Positions 1 to 7,100 of a stretch of DNA of 8,896 nucleotides are shown piece after piece. Numbering within the stretch: position 1 is the first letter of the stretch; every line of letters starts with the position of its first letter. Position numbers and translations under genes: made by a program. The notes under the pieces are model-generated. The model saw nothing but the letters and a program-made list of their open reading frames with translations. It was not told where the DNA came from and did no database searches. The DNA comes from Gammaproteobacteria bacterium (GTDB lineage: Bacteria > Pseudomonadota > Gammaproteobacteria > Pseudomonadales > Pseudohongiellaceae): contig CANCGR010000537.1 in the NCBI GenBank assembly GCA_947377625.1, forward strand, positions 1 to 8,896. Reading direction: 5' to 3'.

Positions 1-44
1 CGTTCGGAGAATCTTTTTGAGTTGGGATAGTGTTAGCGTTACTC

Positions 45-755
45 TCATGGCCTTACTTTATTTTCAAATTGCAACCCGTCTTGTTTTAGGTTGTTGCCTA
101 ATATATCCCAATCTTCGTTGATGGTGCCTTCTTTACTCATGTAGAACACACCCGCTTTATACTTATCGTATGCACCAACCTCAACACGGTCATAACTAAA
201 AAAGTTTTGTATTTCGGTTATGATGGCCTCATGGAGCTTTTTATTGGTTACGTTCAGAACGATGTGGTTATGGTAACCTTTACGATTAGTAAACGGCTCA
301 CTAGTAAAAAACAAACGCATTGCTGTAGCGTCACCATATTTTTGCTCTAGGTGCTCATATAGTGCGTGCATCTGTCTAAAGCAACTTTTCTTGTTACGCT
401 CTAACTGATACGCTACTGTTATAAAGAAACTCCAATCTAGCAGCCATAGCCTAAACTGTAAACTGTCCTTATCCACTAGGTTGTCTATTAGGTTTCTCAT
501 GGATTGGTTCTCTTGGCGTAATACTTTGTTTTCATCAAACATTAGCTCACTATCGAAATAGCGTGCATGGTCAACGGGGAATAATCGCTTACCACCCTTT
601 AGCATGGTTTCACTCCATAGCTCTTCATTCTTTTTGTAGAAGCGATATATTTTACTCTTACTCGCTTTTGTAGTTACTTTAAACTCTTTTATGTTTTCAT
701 ACTTCATTTTTAAATAGGTTAGTACTTTGTTATTGGTTAGATACAGGATACCCAT
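45..755 (-). CDS. Rep-like HUH endonuclease superfamily protein, possible rolling-circle replication initiator
   Basis: A 236-aa protein with the three motifs expected of HUH replication initiators, in the right order: a hydrophobic strand FFITVAY (residues 110-116, motif 1), HNHIVL (162-167, an H-x-H metal-binding motif 2) and YMSK (205-208, a Y-x-x-K motif 3 with a candidate nicking tyrosine). Known members of this superfamily nick one DNA strand at an origin and stay covalently bound through the tyrosine. The N-terminus (about residues 28-50, with ASKSKIYRFYKKN) could form a helix-turn-helix. The start is uncertain: the ATG at 755 gives the longest frame, but Met17 (ATG at 707) follows an A-rich run typical of flavobacterial starts and may be the true one. 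No partner replication or capsid gene is visible, so it could belong to a small ssDNA-phage-like or plasmid-like element, or be a relic. The motif assignment is by eye; the exact family is not recognised. Confidence 0.6.
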   Translation of the reverse strand: MGILYLTNNKVLTYLKMKYENIKEFKVTTKASKSKIYRFYKKNEELWSETMLKGGKRLFPVDHARYFDSELMFDENKVLRQENQSMRNLIDNLVDKDSLQFRLWLLDWSFFITVAYQLERNKKSCFRQMHALYEHLEQKYGDATAMRLFFTSEPFTNRKGYHNHIVLNVTNKKLHEAIITEIQNFFSYDRVEVGAYDKYKAGVFYMSKEGTINEDWDILGNNLKQDGLQFENKVRP

Positions 756-851
756 ACAAGGGACTTACTCAAGCATCGTTTACAATAAATACATCACAAA
801 ATCTAAAAGTGAAGCGTTTATGGGACTTTTTTTAAAAAATATTTTTTTTCG

Positions 852-1019
852 CTACAAAATATACTGGTTCAAAGTGACACAGTCCCCACAAAGTTCAGAA
901 CCTTGGTGGCTATTTCTTTTTAGCATAAAGGTATCGTTGAGGTAATTCGCTAAAATGTGTACATCAGGGCGATAACGGTTGTTGCAACAATCTTTGTTTT
1001 TGATACCAAAAAACCCCAA
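852..1019 (-). CDS. possible small Cys-containing protein upstream of the Rep-like gene
   Basis: An open frame of 55 codons on the same strand as the Rep-like gene, ending about 96 nt before its ATG at 755. It would start at a TTG (1017-1019), or at an internal ATG (926) giving only 25 residues. It contains DCCNNRYRP near residues 10-18 and LCGDC near 43-47, so four cysteines that could form a small metal-binding or disulfide unit. Its composition looks more protein-like than the surrounding DNA, which is the main reason to list it. Against it: no ATG near the N-terminus, and the first codons overlap a hairpin and its T-run that look like a terminator. I do not recognise a family. It could equally be a fortuitous frame. 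The rest of the 756-1153 interval shows no other gene. Confidence 0.3.
   Translation of the reverse strand: MGFFGIKNKDCCNNRYRPDVHILANYLNDTFMLKRNSHQGSELCGDCVTLNQYIL
979..990. repeat. 12-bp perfect palindrome
   Basis: TTGTTGCAACAA reads the same on both strands. It lies between the Rep-like gene and the large hairpin at 1014-1056. Palindromes upstream of a rep gene can be Rep or regulator binding sites, but here it may be chance, and it also lies inside the possible small ORF. Confidence 0.35.
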
Positions 1020-1056
1020 TCAGGTAGGACGGACGGTGCCGCTGTTCCTGTTGGGG
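1008..1056 (-). terminator. large hairpin with T-run, probable leftward terminator of the Rhs array
   Basis: The arms CCCCAATCAGG (1014-1024) and CCTGTTGGGG (1047-1056) pair over 10 bp with one bulged base. The 22-nt loop holds a further short pairing (AGGA with TCCT). On the minus strand the hairpin is followed by six T residues (1008-1013), so it is directional for leftward transcripts. It lies about 100 nt past the stop of the last immunity gene (1154), where a terminator for the array is expected. Because it is also some 260 nt upstream of a Rep-like gene, a role as a nicking hairpin or origin is an alternative. Confidence 0.55.
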
Positions 1057-1153
1057 CTATTTGAGACTTACTAGCGTTTACTTGCTAATTAGTTGATAAA
1101 ATAATTGCAAAATAGAGGTATTAGAAGGCCCTTTTATAGCAACATTACTATAT

Positions 1154-1492
1154 TTATTTAGTGAATATTCTATCAATTACATCACCAGTTAATGGATTTA
1201 ATTTTACAACAAATCCACACCAATTGTACAAGTGTAGTAATTCATTTTCATCAATTTTCATCATATTATAAGGGCAGTCATTATTTTTAAAAAGATTTTC
1301 TATTTGCCACTTTAATAGTCCATATTCATTAAATGCCAAAATATTTGTATTGTTTTTTTCTCCAACGGGGACTTTTAATAATAATATCAATACATTCTCA
1401 AATATAATATGATTACTTATTACATATTTGCAGTCAACCTTTTCGTTGTTAGAAAAGGTTACTATATTCTCATTTACTTCTATTTTCATCAT
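1154..1492 (-). CDS. candidate cytoplasmic immunity protein for the second orphan Rhs tip
   Basis: A 112-aa protein without signal peptide or membrane segment, beginning 11 nt after the stop of the orphan tip at 1504-2148 and on the same strand, which is the standard toxin-immunity order in Rhs loci. Two ATGs are adjacent (1492 and 1489); either could be the start. The sequence alternates short hydrophobic strands and turns, with NILAFNEYGLLKWQIE (about 50-65), a Trp-Cys-Gly in LYNWCGFVVKL (about 88-98) and LTGDVIDRI near the end, suggesting a mostly beta fold like many small Rhs-associated immunity proteins. No catalytic motif is visible. The inferred role is to bind and block the tip encoded just upstream. 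Absence of an export signal suggests that this toxin acts in the cytosol, unlike the other two pairs. The family name is not recognised. Confidence 0.65.
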   Translation of the reverse strand: MMKIEVNENIVTFSNNEKVDCKYVISNHIIFENVLILLLKVPVGEKNNTNILAFNEYGLLKWQIENLFKNNDCPYNMMKIDENELLHLYNWCGFVVKLNPLTGDVIDRIFTK

Positions 1493-1503
1493 TTTAAAAA
1501 AAT

Positions 1504-2148
1504 TTATGGCATAATAATAGGCAATTCTACTGGAATTTCAACGTCAATAGGTGTTTCAGTTGGTGTTATGGTTGGAGTTGGAGTTACAACTTCAGGTGTT
1601 GGAGTTACAGGAGTTGTTGGTACTTCAGGAATAGGCCTAGTATTTGTAAAGTTGCCTTCAGGTAGCCTATCTAATATTTCATTCTGCATAGTACCCGCAG
1701 CGGACGACCCGTTTACTAGTCCTTCCACCATCGATGCCCCACTAGCATTAACATCGGTAATGTGTGTTGGAATGTTTGGCATATTTAAAACTGCTTGTAT
1801 TTCAGCTGGTGTTAGACCATCAATAACTTCAGGCCTTACAACAAATTTCCCTACTGGTTCCGTAACTCCTTCAGTAGATAGCCTTACATAAGTTTCATTA
1901 CCACCCTCATAAATTTTTACATTAGTATTTGGGGTGTATGGAACTGGGTCAGTATAACCATCCGTTGCCAATCGCTCATTTGCACAATTTGCTGTTCCTG
2001 TACAAATATCAACTGCTTCTAATTCAGTTGGTGTTGGTGGTTTTACGGGTTCTAGCCCTTCAAGCTCCCGAAAATCAATTATTCTATTACCACTAAACAC
2101 ATAAGGAGACCATGTGTTATATTTTTCTGTTAAAGGGTCAATACTCAT
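1504..2148 (-). CDS. orphan Rhs C-terminal tip with unidentified toxin domain and Pro/Thr-rich tail
   Basis: A 214-aa frame starting in the end of an Rhs core: SIDPLTEKYNTWSPYVFSGN (residues 2-21) and DFRELEGLEP (25-34) are the hallmark tail of one Bacteroidota core type. The rest is a distinct module: YEGGNETYVRL (80-90), VGKFVVRPEVIDGLTPAEIQ (99-118), MPNIPTHITDV (123-133) and NEILDRLPEGNFTNTRPIP (156-174). From memory, the phrase GLTPAxIQ followed by LPxxPTxVxDV recurs in polymorphic toxin tips, but I cannot name its activity. Residues 176-203 form a TP-rich tail (TPTPEVVTPTPT), unusual because toxin domains normally end the protein. The ATG at 2148 lies inside the core, so the product lacks secretion signal and shell and is probably a silent cassette. 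The next gene (1154-1492) is the likely immunity partner. Confidence 0.75.
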   Translation of the reverse strand: MSIDPLTEKYNTWSPYVFSGNRIIDFRELEGLEPVKPPTPTELEAVDICTGTANCANERLATDGYTDPVPYTPNTNVKIYEGGNETYVRLSTEGVTEPVGKFVVRPEVIDGLTPAEIQAVLNMPNIPTHITDVNASGASMVEGLVNGSSAAGTMQNEILDRLPEGNFTNTRPIPEVPTTPVTPTPEVVTPTPTITPTETPIDVEIPVELPIIMP

Positions 2149-2293
2149 AAACCTGCCGATAGCATAGTCATAATTTCTGTACTTAAAGCTATCCCAGTTC
2201 AGTCCTAGCTCGTCTTGACGCTCTTGTCCTTGGTACTTATACTTATAAGAGTTTTAAAAGTTGCTCTTAGTTTATCACTAACTTTGAACCATT
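2149..2293 (-). pseudogene. decayed rhs core remnant in front of the second orphan tip
   Basis: In frame with the tip below, the minus strand encodes SYKYKYQGQERQDELGLN and then WDSFKYRNYDYAIGRF, the start of the Rhs core type that continues into 2148. Reading upstream, the frame is closed by a TAA where the other orphan cassette has TCA (Ser) at the matching codon, and a 1-nt indel relative to that cassette follows. No start codon opens the frame. Homology fades at about 2293, only a few nucleotides from the stop codon of the preceding immunity gene (2297), which marks the cassette junction. Confidence 0.75.
2233..2286. repeat. cassette-boundary repeat, copy 2
   Basis: A 54-nt block at the 5' edge of the second orphan cassette that matches 3508-3562 at the edge of the first, with one indel and scattered substitutions. 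Shared pieces include CTTATAAGAGTTT (plus strand) and CTAACTTTG. The full-length rhs gene lacks this block beyond its first 14 nt or so. Confidence 0.7.
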
Positions 2294-2296
2294 TAC

Positions 2297-2680
2297 TTAT
2301 TTTATTAATATTGAATCTATTGTTCTTTCGTTTACAACATTTGATTCATACAATTGAACTTTGCCCTTATACAACCAATACTTTAAATTGCTTGAAGCAT
2401 AAAGAGTGTCTTTTTGTGATATAAACGCATAATATAAAATTGTTGTTGGTACTATATTTTCCCTTAAAGTCTTTCTCTTTATATTATCTAGTTCTATTTT
2501 TAAATCTTTATTATTAATACTTTTAATATTGATTACTTTTTTGTCTTTAAACAACGCTAAATTTCCACTTGTAACATTAATTCCATATTGTGGCTTACAT
2601 TCTATTACTTGAACCACATTTGAACATGATTCAAATATTTGCATGAATACGAAAATGATTATAAATAGGTAGTTTTTCAT
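2297..2680 (-). CDS. candidate lipoprotein immunity protein for the HExxH orphan tip
   Basis: A 127-aa protein that starts 11 nt after the stop of the metallopeptidase-like orphan tip (2692), same strand. The N-terminus is a strong hydrophobic segment (YLFIIIFVFMQIF, residues 4-16) followed by ESC-SN with Cys19, which fits a lipoprotein signal peptide, although Glu at -2 makes the lipobox weak. The mature part is small, rich in Lys, Asn and Ile, with no catalytic motif; NIKSINNKDLKIELDNIKRK is near the middle. The inferred role is to neutralise the upstream tip from the periplasmic face of a membrane. Its stop is only a few nucleotides from the core remnant of the next cassette, so tip plus immunity gene form one compact transferable unit. 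I do not recognise a named family. Confidence 0.65.
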   Translation of the reverse strand: MKNYLFIIIFVFMQIFESCSNVVQVIECKPQYGINVTSGNLALFKDKKVINIKSINNKDLKIELDNIKRKTLRENIVPTTILYYAFISQKDTLYASSNLKYWLYKGKVQLYESNVVNERTIDSILIK

Positions 2681-2691
2681 TAGGAATTTAA

Positions 2692-3483
2692 TTAATTGGA
2701 TGGTTTGTTTGAAGTTACTCCTTGAGTTGCAATTGGATTAGCCATATAATTTGTCCTTGTATCCTCGCATAAATTAGATAGAACTTGATTTGTCATAGTT
2801 GTATTGTATTGTTCTTCTTTATTGGTGAAACTAAGGTCAAAGCTTCCTAAATTATCACTAAATCTAATTTGTCCTTGAGTGGAAGTGTCTTCCAATCTCG
2901 TCTGGAAATTACTATCGTTAAATTTATTATATCCATGCATAATTTCATGAGCTAAATTACCTGCTGGAGAATTATATCCAAAATTATTTGCTTCCCATTT
3001 TCCATTGGCATCTTTAAGAAAAGCAGAACCTTTATCTCCTCTAAATAAAATTGTTGCATTATTTTTATCGTCTTTGTTGGATATAAAATTATGGGGGTTT
3101 TTATCTGTACCTTCTACAATTGAGACGCTATTTTCCTTATCATTTATCATCGCATCCATTACATTAATATTTTGAGTATTATCTCCCTCTCCATAAGTAA
3201 CATTCATTGCTCCCGAACTATAAAGATAATCTAATGCCACGTATGCATCTCTCTCAAATCCTTCAGCATATTTTGAATAATCTCTGTCTTTTTCGTATCC
3301 ATAGACATTTTCTCCTATTCTAATTTCATTTCCATCTGGGTCAACAAAATAAACAGGATTATTTATTGCGTATATATAAGGAGACACGGGATAGAATTTC
3401 TCCGCCAACGGGTCAATATTCATCCACCTACCCAAAGCAGGGTCATAATTCCTTGCCCCATAGTCGTACATGTTAAGCCCCAA
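2692..3483 (-). CDS. orphan Rhs C-terminal tip with HExxH zinc-metallopeptidase domain, M91-like
   Basis: A 263-aa frame opened here at a TTG (3483); the first ATG is at 3471. It begins inside an Rhs core with intact consensus: NMYDYGARNYDPALGRWMNI (4-23), DPLAEK and NNPVYFVDPDG (41-51). After DPDG comes a variable domain with LAHEIMHGYN (residues 177-186), an HExxH zinc site (His179, Glu180, His183), and a downstream NKEEQYNTTMTNQV (221-234) and RTNY (243-246) that resemble the C-terminal part of the M91 family of effector peptidases, where an acidic residue completes the zinc site. Such domains are known tips of Rhs toxins. The predicted activity is proteolysis of a target-cell protein. It lacks any start of its own, signal peptide or YD shell, so it is probably a silent cassette. 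The lipoprotein-like gene at 2297-2680 is the expected immunity partner. Confidence 0.75.
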   Translation of the reverse strand: MGLNMYDYGARNYDPALGRWMNIDPLAEKFYPVSPYIYAINNPVYFVDPDGNEIRIGENVYGYEKDRDYSKYAEGFERDAYVALDYLYSSGAMNVTYGEGDNTQNINVMDAMINDKENSVSIVEGTDKNPHNFISNKDDKNNATILFRGDKGSAFLKDANGKWEANNFGYNSPAGNLAHEIMHGYNKFNDSNFQTRLEDTSTQGQIRFSDNLGSFDLSFTNKEEQYNTTMTNQVLSNLCEDTRTNYMANPIATQGVTSNKPSN

Positions 3484-3495
3484 CTCGTCTTGGTA
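3467..3495. repeat. 29-bp tract identical to 4902-4930 in the full-length rhs gene
   Basis: This stretch, encoding most of YQDELGLNMY on the minus strand, is identical base for base to 4902-4930 and lies in the same core position. It is the longest perfect match noted between the orphan cassette and the complete gene, and would be the natural crossover zone for swapping tips. Confidence 0.8.
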
Positions 3496-3567
3496 CTCTT
3501 TTCCATTGTACTTATAATTATAAGAGTTTGAAAAGTTGCATTTAATTTCATCTCTAACTTTGGTACA
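3484..3567 (-). pseudogene. decayed rhs core remnant in front of the first orphan tip
   Basis: In frame with the tip at 2692-3483, the minus strand reads KVRDEIKCNFSNSYNYKYNG and then KEYQDE, so the core extends upstream of any usable start. The frame is closed by TAA at about 3570. No ATG exists between that stop and 3471. The piece upstream of YKYNGKE differs from the full-length protein, which has AVVPGDANILN there, so this cassette came from a different rhs allele. Confidence 0.75.
3508..3562. repeat. cassette-boundary repeat, copy 1
   Basis: A 55-nt block at the 5' edge of the first orphan cassette, matching 2233-2286 at the same position of the second. Both run from the codons for YKY back to the motif CTAACTTTG. 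The repeat marks where both orphan cassettes begin. Confidence 0.7.
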
Positions 3568-3589
3568 TTACCCGCAAATTCCATTCCCA

Positions 3590-4117
3590 CTATTTTAAAA
3601 AATACCAATTCTCATCAATTTTTATATAATCTTTTGGCACTTCTTCTATCTTTTTCTTTGATAGCAAATACATAATTTCAATATTATCTTTTTTGATTAA
3701 CACCCCATCAAAAGATTCAATATAAAAAATATCTGAGCAATTAGTCTTGTTGAACGCTTTGACAACATCATAAATTTTATCTTTAGAGAGTCCAAGTTTA
3801 TTTGCTTCAATTTCTGAATAATCAGCAATTTTAAAAAATTTATTACCTAGCGGAGACTTGTCTTTTATAAGAAATTCGTTATTGTCTTTTTTTATTAAAA
3901 AACCAAAATAATTTTTTGCTTCTATAAAATCAAATACAAAAATTGAATTATCTCTTGTACTAATATTCCAATTTTTAAATATATTAAAACTTATTCCTTT
4001 AAATCCTTCGATTGCATTTTTAGCCACTTCAAAATTATTCTCTTTTGATTGTCTTTCATTACAGCCAATTGAAAAATTTATGAAAATTATGCATGTTAAA
4101 ATTTTAAGTTTTATCAT
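3590..4117 (-). CDS. candidate lipoprotein immunity protein for the full-length Rhs toxin
   Basis: A 175-aa protein that begins 24 nt after the stop of the full-length rhs gene (4142), same strand, which is the usual place for the cognate immunity gene. The N-terminus has a short basic start, a hydrophobic run (ILTCIIFINFSIG, residues 6-18) and Cys19 followed by NERQ, fitting a lipoprotein signal peptide with SIGC as lipobox. The mature part is lysine-rich with many aromatic residues, including EGFKGISFNIFKNWNIS (37-53) and a C-terminal KIDENWYFLK. No catalytic motif is visible. The inferred role is protection against the C-terminal tip of the Rhs protein from an outside-facing location. It could also be an unrelated lipoprotein, but position and order in the array argue for immunity. 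The family is not recognised. Confidence 0.65.
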   Translation of the reverse strand: MIKLKILTCIIFINFSIGCNERQSKENNFEVAKNAIEGFKGISFNIFKNWNISTRDNSIFVFDFIEAKNYFGFLIKKDNNEFLIKDKSPLGNKFFKIADYSEIEANKLGLSKDKIYDVVKAFNKTNCSDIFYIESFDGVLIKKDNIEIMYLLSKKKIEEVPKDYIKIDENWYFLK

Positions 4118-4141
4118 CTTTTATAATTATTAGGTTCTTTT

Positions 4142-7100
4142 TTAAAATTTAGGTTTTTTCCATTCAAATCCAATACTTATAGAAAATTGGTCATCTTTTG
4201 AATCTAAATGAAATTTACTGATTTTATCATGCCAAAAATTATTCCAATTTGCTCCTGCTTTGGCTACTGTTTCTGAAAAACCTAATGCCTTAGCTCCAGC
4301 ACCCCATAAAAAATTTCCAAAATTATAATTATTATGAGCTACAAGTCCACTTTCGGTATTTGAAACAAACAATGTCGATGGACTAGAAATTGGAATAACT
4401 GATTTGCCATCGCCTGTTTGTTGCCCCATTAAATCTAGATTGTGAGTAACATAATCCATTTTCCCCTGACCTTCTTCATTGGATTGATTACTTTCTTTTT
4501 CAATATAATCGTATTTGTTTTCTTGATTAGTTTTGTCGTAAACACCAGACTTAAATAGTTCATTATCAATAGCCTTATCATTCACAACTACAAGATTTGT
4601 TATTTCTTTATTATCAATAGCTTTAGGGTCATTTACTGGGTCTGCAAATTTAATTTTAAGACTTGTTTTATCAATTCTTATATAATCTTCTCCAGATTTT
4701 TCTATCTTTTCTTTAAAACTACCATCTTGTTTAAATACATATTCATCAGGCGGGGCAGCACTCATTCCATCTAAGTCAACAAAGAATATTGGATTATTAT
4801 ACGCATAACTATATGGTGACCATCTCCTTGAAGTTTCAGCTTTAGGGTCTATATTATTTCTTCTACCTAAAGCGGGGTCATAAAGCATTGCGCCATAGTC
4901 ATACATGTTAAGCCCCAACTCGTCTTGGTATTCTTTGCCGTTGTACTTATACTTATTTAGAATATTTGCATCACCAGGTACTACTGCAATTTTAGCACTG
5001 ATACTTCCAGGTCCTTCATAAGGATTATAGTCAAGTGAATATTGTTTTTTAGTAGTATTATATCTCGTGTGCTTCAATCCAAACGGGTAATAATGATTCT
5101 CCTCCATTATTTTAAGAACGTTGTCATGAGTATCATAACCATAACTCAATCGCACATTACCTAAGTGGTCTACATAATTATAAACATAGTTAAACTGTGT
5201 TTGATGGCCTTGTACGCATTGCTCACAATACGTCACTTTTACGTAACCCTCTGGATGAGGAAAAAAGTTTAACGTACCGCCAGAATATTGATAACCATCT
5301 AAATAATCAGTATCGGTAGTAGTGCCACTTTGTAATACTGTCTTCTTTACTTTTTGTCCTGTTGCATTGTAAAGATAAGTAATCTTGTCTCCTGAGTCAA
5401 AGTTTATTTCTGTCGGTAAATTTAAATGATTGTATTGAATTTGATAAATTCGCTTGTTAAGATCACTAGTCATATTGCCATTATCATCATAGGAATACTC
5501 ACTATCATTGTTAGGGTTGTATCCATCTTGAAATCCTTTGGGATGATTAGAATTATCATGCACTTCTATTAACTGATTTTTTTTGTATTGGTCATACGTA
5601 TAAATTAAATCATCTATTTGTATGGCTTCTGTGGCCGAGGGATCGTCCAAATCACCATTGCGTTTTAGATGCTGTATGTTACCGTTCTTATCATAATCCA
5701 TTTCTTCATTGTACATATTTGTAACATAGTAATTGGCATCAGGTTTTTGATATATAGCTTTGTTCAAGCGGTTCAATCCATCATATTGATAGCCGTATTT
5801 ACGTACTATATTATCTGATTTAGTGCGCCAAAAAGTCTCCGCTATATTACCATTAAACAAGGCATCAACAGGCGCAGAAGATGGATTTATATCTAGTTCA
5901 TTATAATTAATCTTAAAAGCAAATAAATCGTCAGGACTTCCTTGTTCGCTTAAATTATCAATAGTATTAATGCTTTTTAACCATCCTCTAATGTTGTACT
6001 GGTAATCTACTTTTTGCAAACCAACAAAGGTGGTGACATCCTCTCCTCCCACTTGCTTAGATTTCAATTGTCCTAGTTCATCGTAAGTATTCTTTGCAAT
6101 AAGTTGCTCTGGAAGGCTATTAATTTTTTGCTTGTGAACTAGTAAACGGTCTTGGTCACTGTATTGATACATGTCTTTTACGACAACTTCATCATCATTG
6201 GCCGTACGTTTATGAAATGATTGTGTAAACTCAGGCTTACCCGTAAAATTAAGTTTGCTGTTAACTATCGTATAGCCTCCTAAATAATTGTATTTTTCAG
6301 TTCGTATTACCAGTCCTTTATAATCATAAAAAGTATCGCTAACCTCTGCTGCTGTTTCACTTGGTGCTGTCAACACTCGTACCCAGCTTCCCGTGGGAAG
6401 CCCCTTTGCATTTTGATGAATACCTCTATCAAAAATTCTATTGGGTGTATTTGAAGCTGGTCCAAAAGCATGATTATAATCATCATAATAGGTAACGGTA
6501 AGTAATGAAAAGGTTTGAGGATAAACATCATTTGAATAACTAATCTCGACATTATCAATACTGTTTGGACTAGTAGTTCTCTTCTCTGCCCATGCTCCTG
6601 TAAGTTGTCCTTGAAATGAGTTCCTATTTGTACTATCAACTGTATCTTGTTTCCAACCTGTATAAACTACCCTGCCAAACGCATCATACTTGGTAATCAG
6701 CCAACCTACAGTGCCATCGCCCCATGGATTAAGAGCTGGGCCAGTAGCAATGGGTTTATCTTGTGAATTGTAAACTATATACTCCCACTGTTTGCCAGGA
6801 AGCTTTTTTGCAATCATCCGATTTCTATAATCGTATTGATATTTATAACCCATATAATCCAAATCATTTTCTGTAACCGTTCCAGTCGTATTTATTAATG
6901 GAGGAATTACATACGTTAAATTACCATAATCATCATAAACATAATAAGTGTCGTGCGCTTCATTGACAGGAACTTGATTCACTATTGAAATTCCAAAAGT
7001 ACGTTTCAAAATTACCCTACCTTGCATGTCTTTAAATTCCTGTGTGGTGTTAGTATCACCTGCAGTCCAGTTTTCATTCTTGGTAATGGTTTTATACAGT

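Noticed and set aside
727..945. Plus-strand frame of 72 codons upstream of the Rep-like gene
   Set aside because: Composition is not protein-like, there is no recognisable motif, and it overlaps the 5' end of the Rep-like gene and the small minus-strand frame.
1550..1640. Short direct repeats that might suggest a CRISPR or VNTR
   Set aside because: Units are a few codons long, degenerate and in frame with a Pro/Thr-rich protein tail; there are no spacers.
1409..1891. Plus-strand open frame with Gly/Val/Thr-rich repeats
   Set aside because: It is the antisense of the Pro/Thr-rich tail of the orphan tip at 1504-2148 and runs into the antisense of its immunity gene; the repeats come from low-complexity DNA.
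3420..3608. Minus-strand frame of 62 codons between the immunity gene and the first orphan tip
   Set aside because: It is the shifted frame of the rhs core remnant; the correct frame gives the conserved YKYNGKEYQDELG text.
6370..6639. Minus-strand frame inside the full-length rhs gene
   Set aside because: Shadow of the long rhs frame, which carries clear YD repeats through this region.
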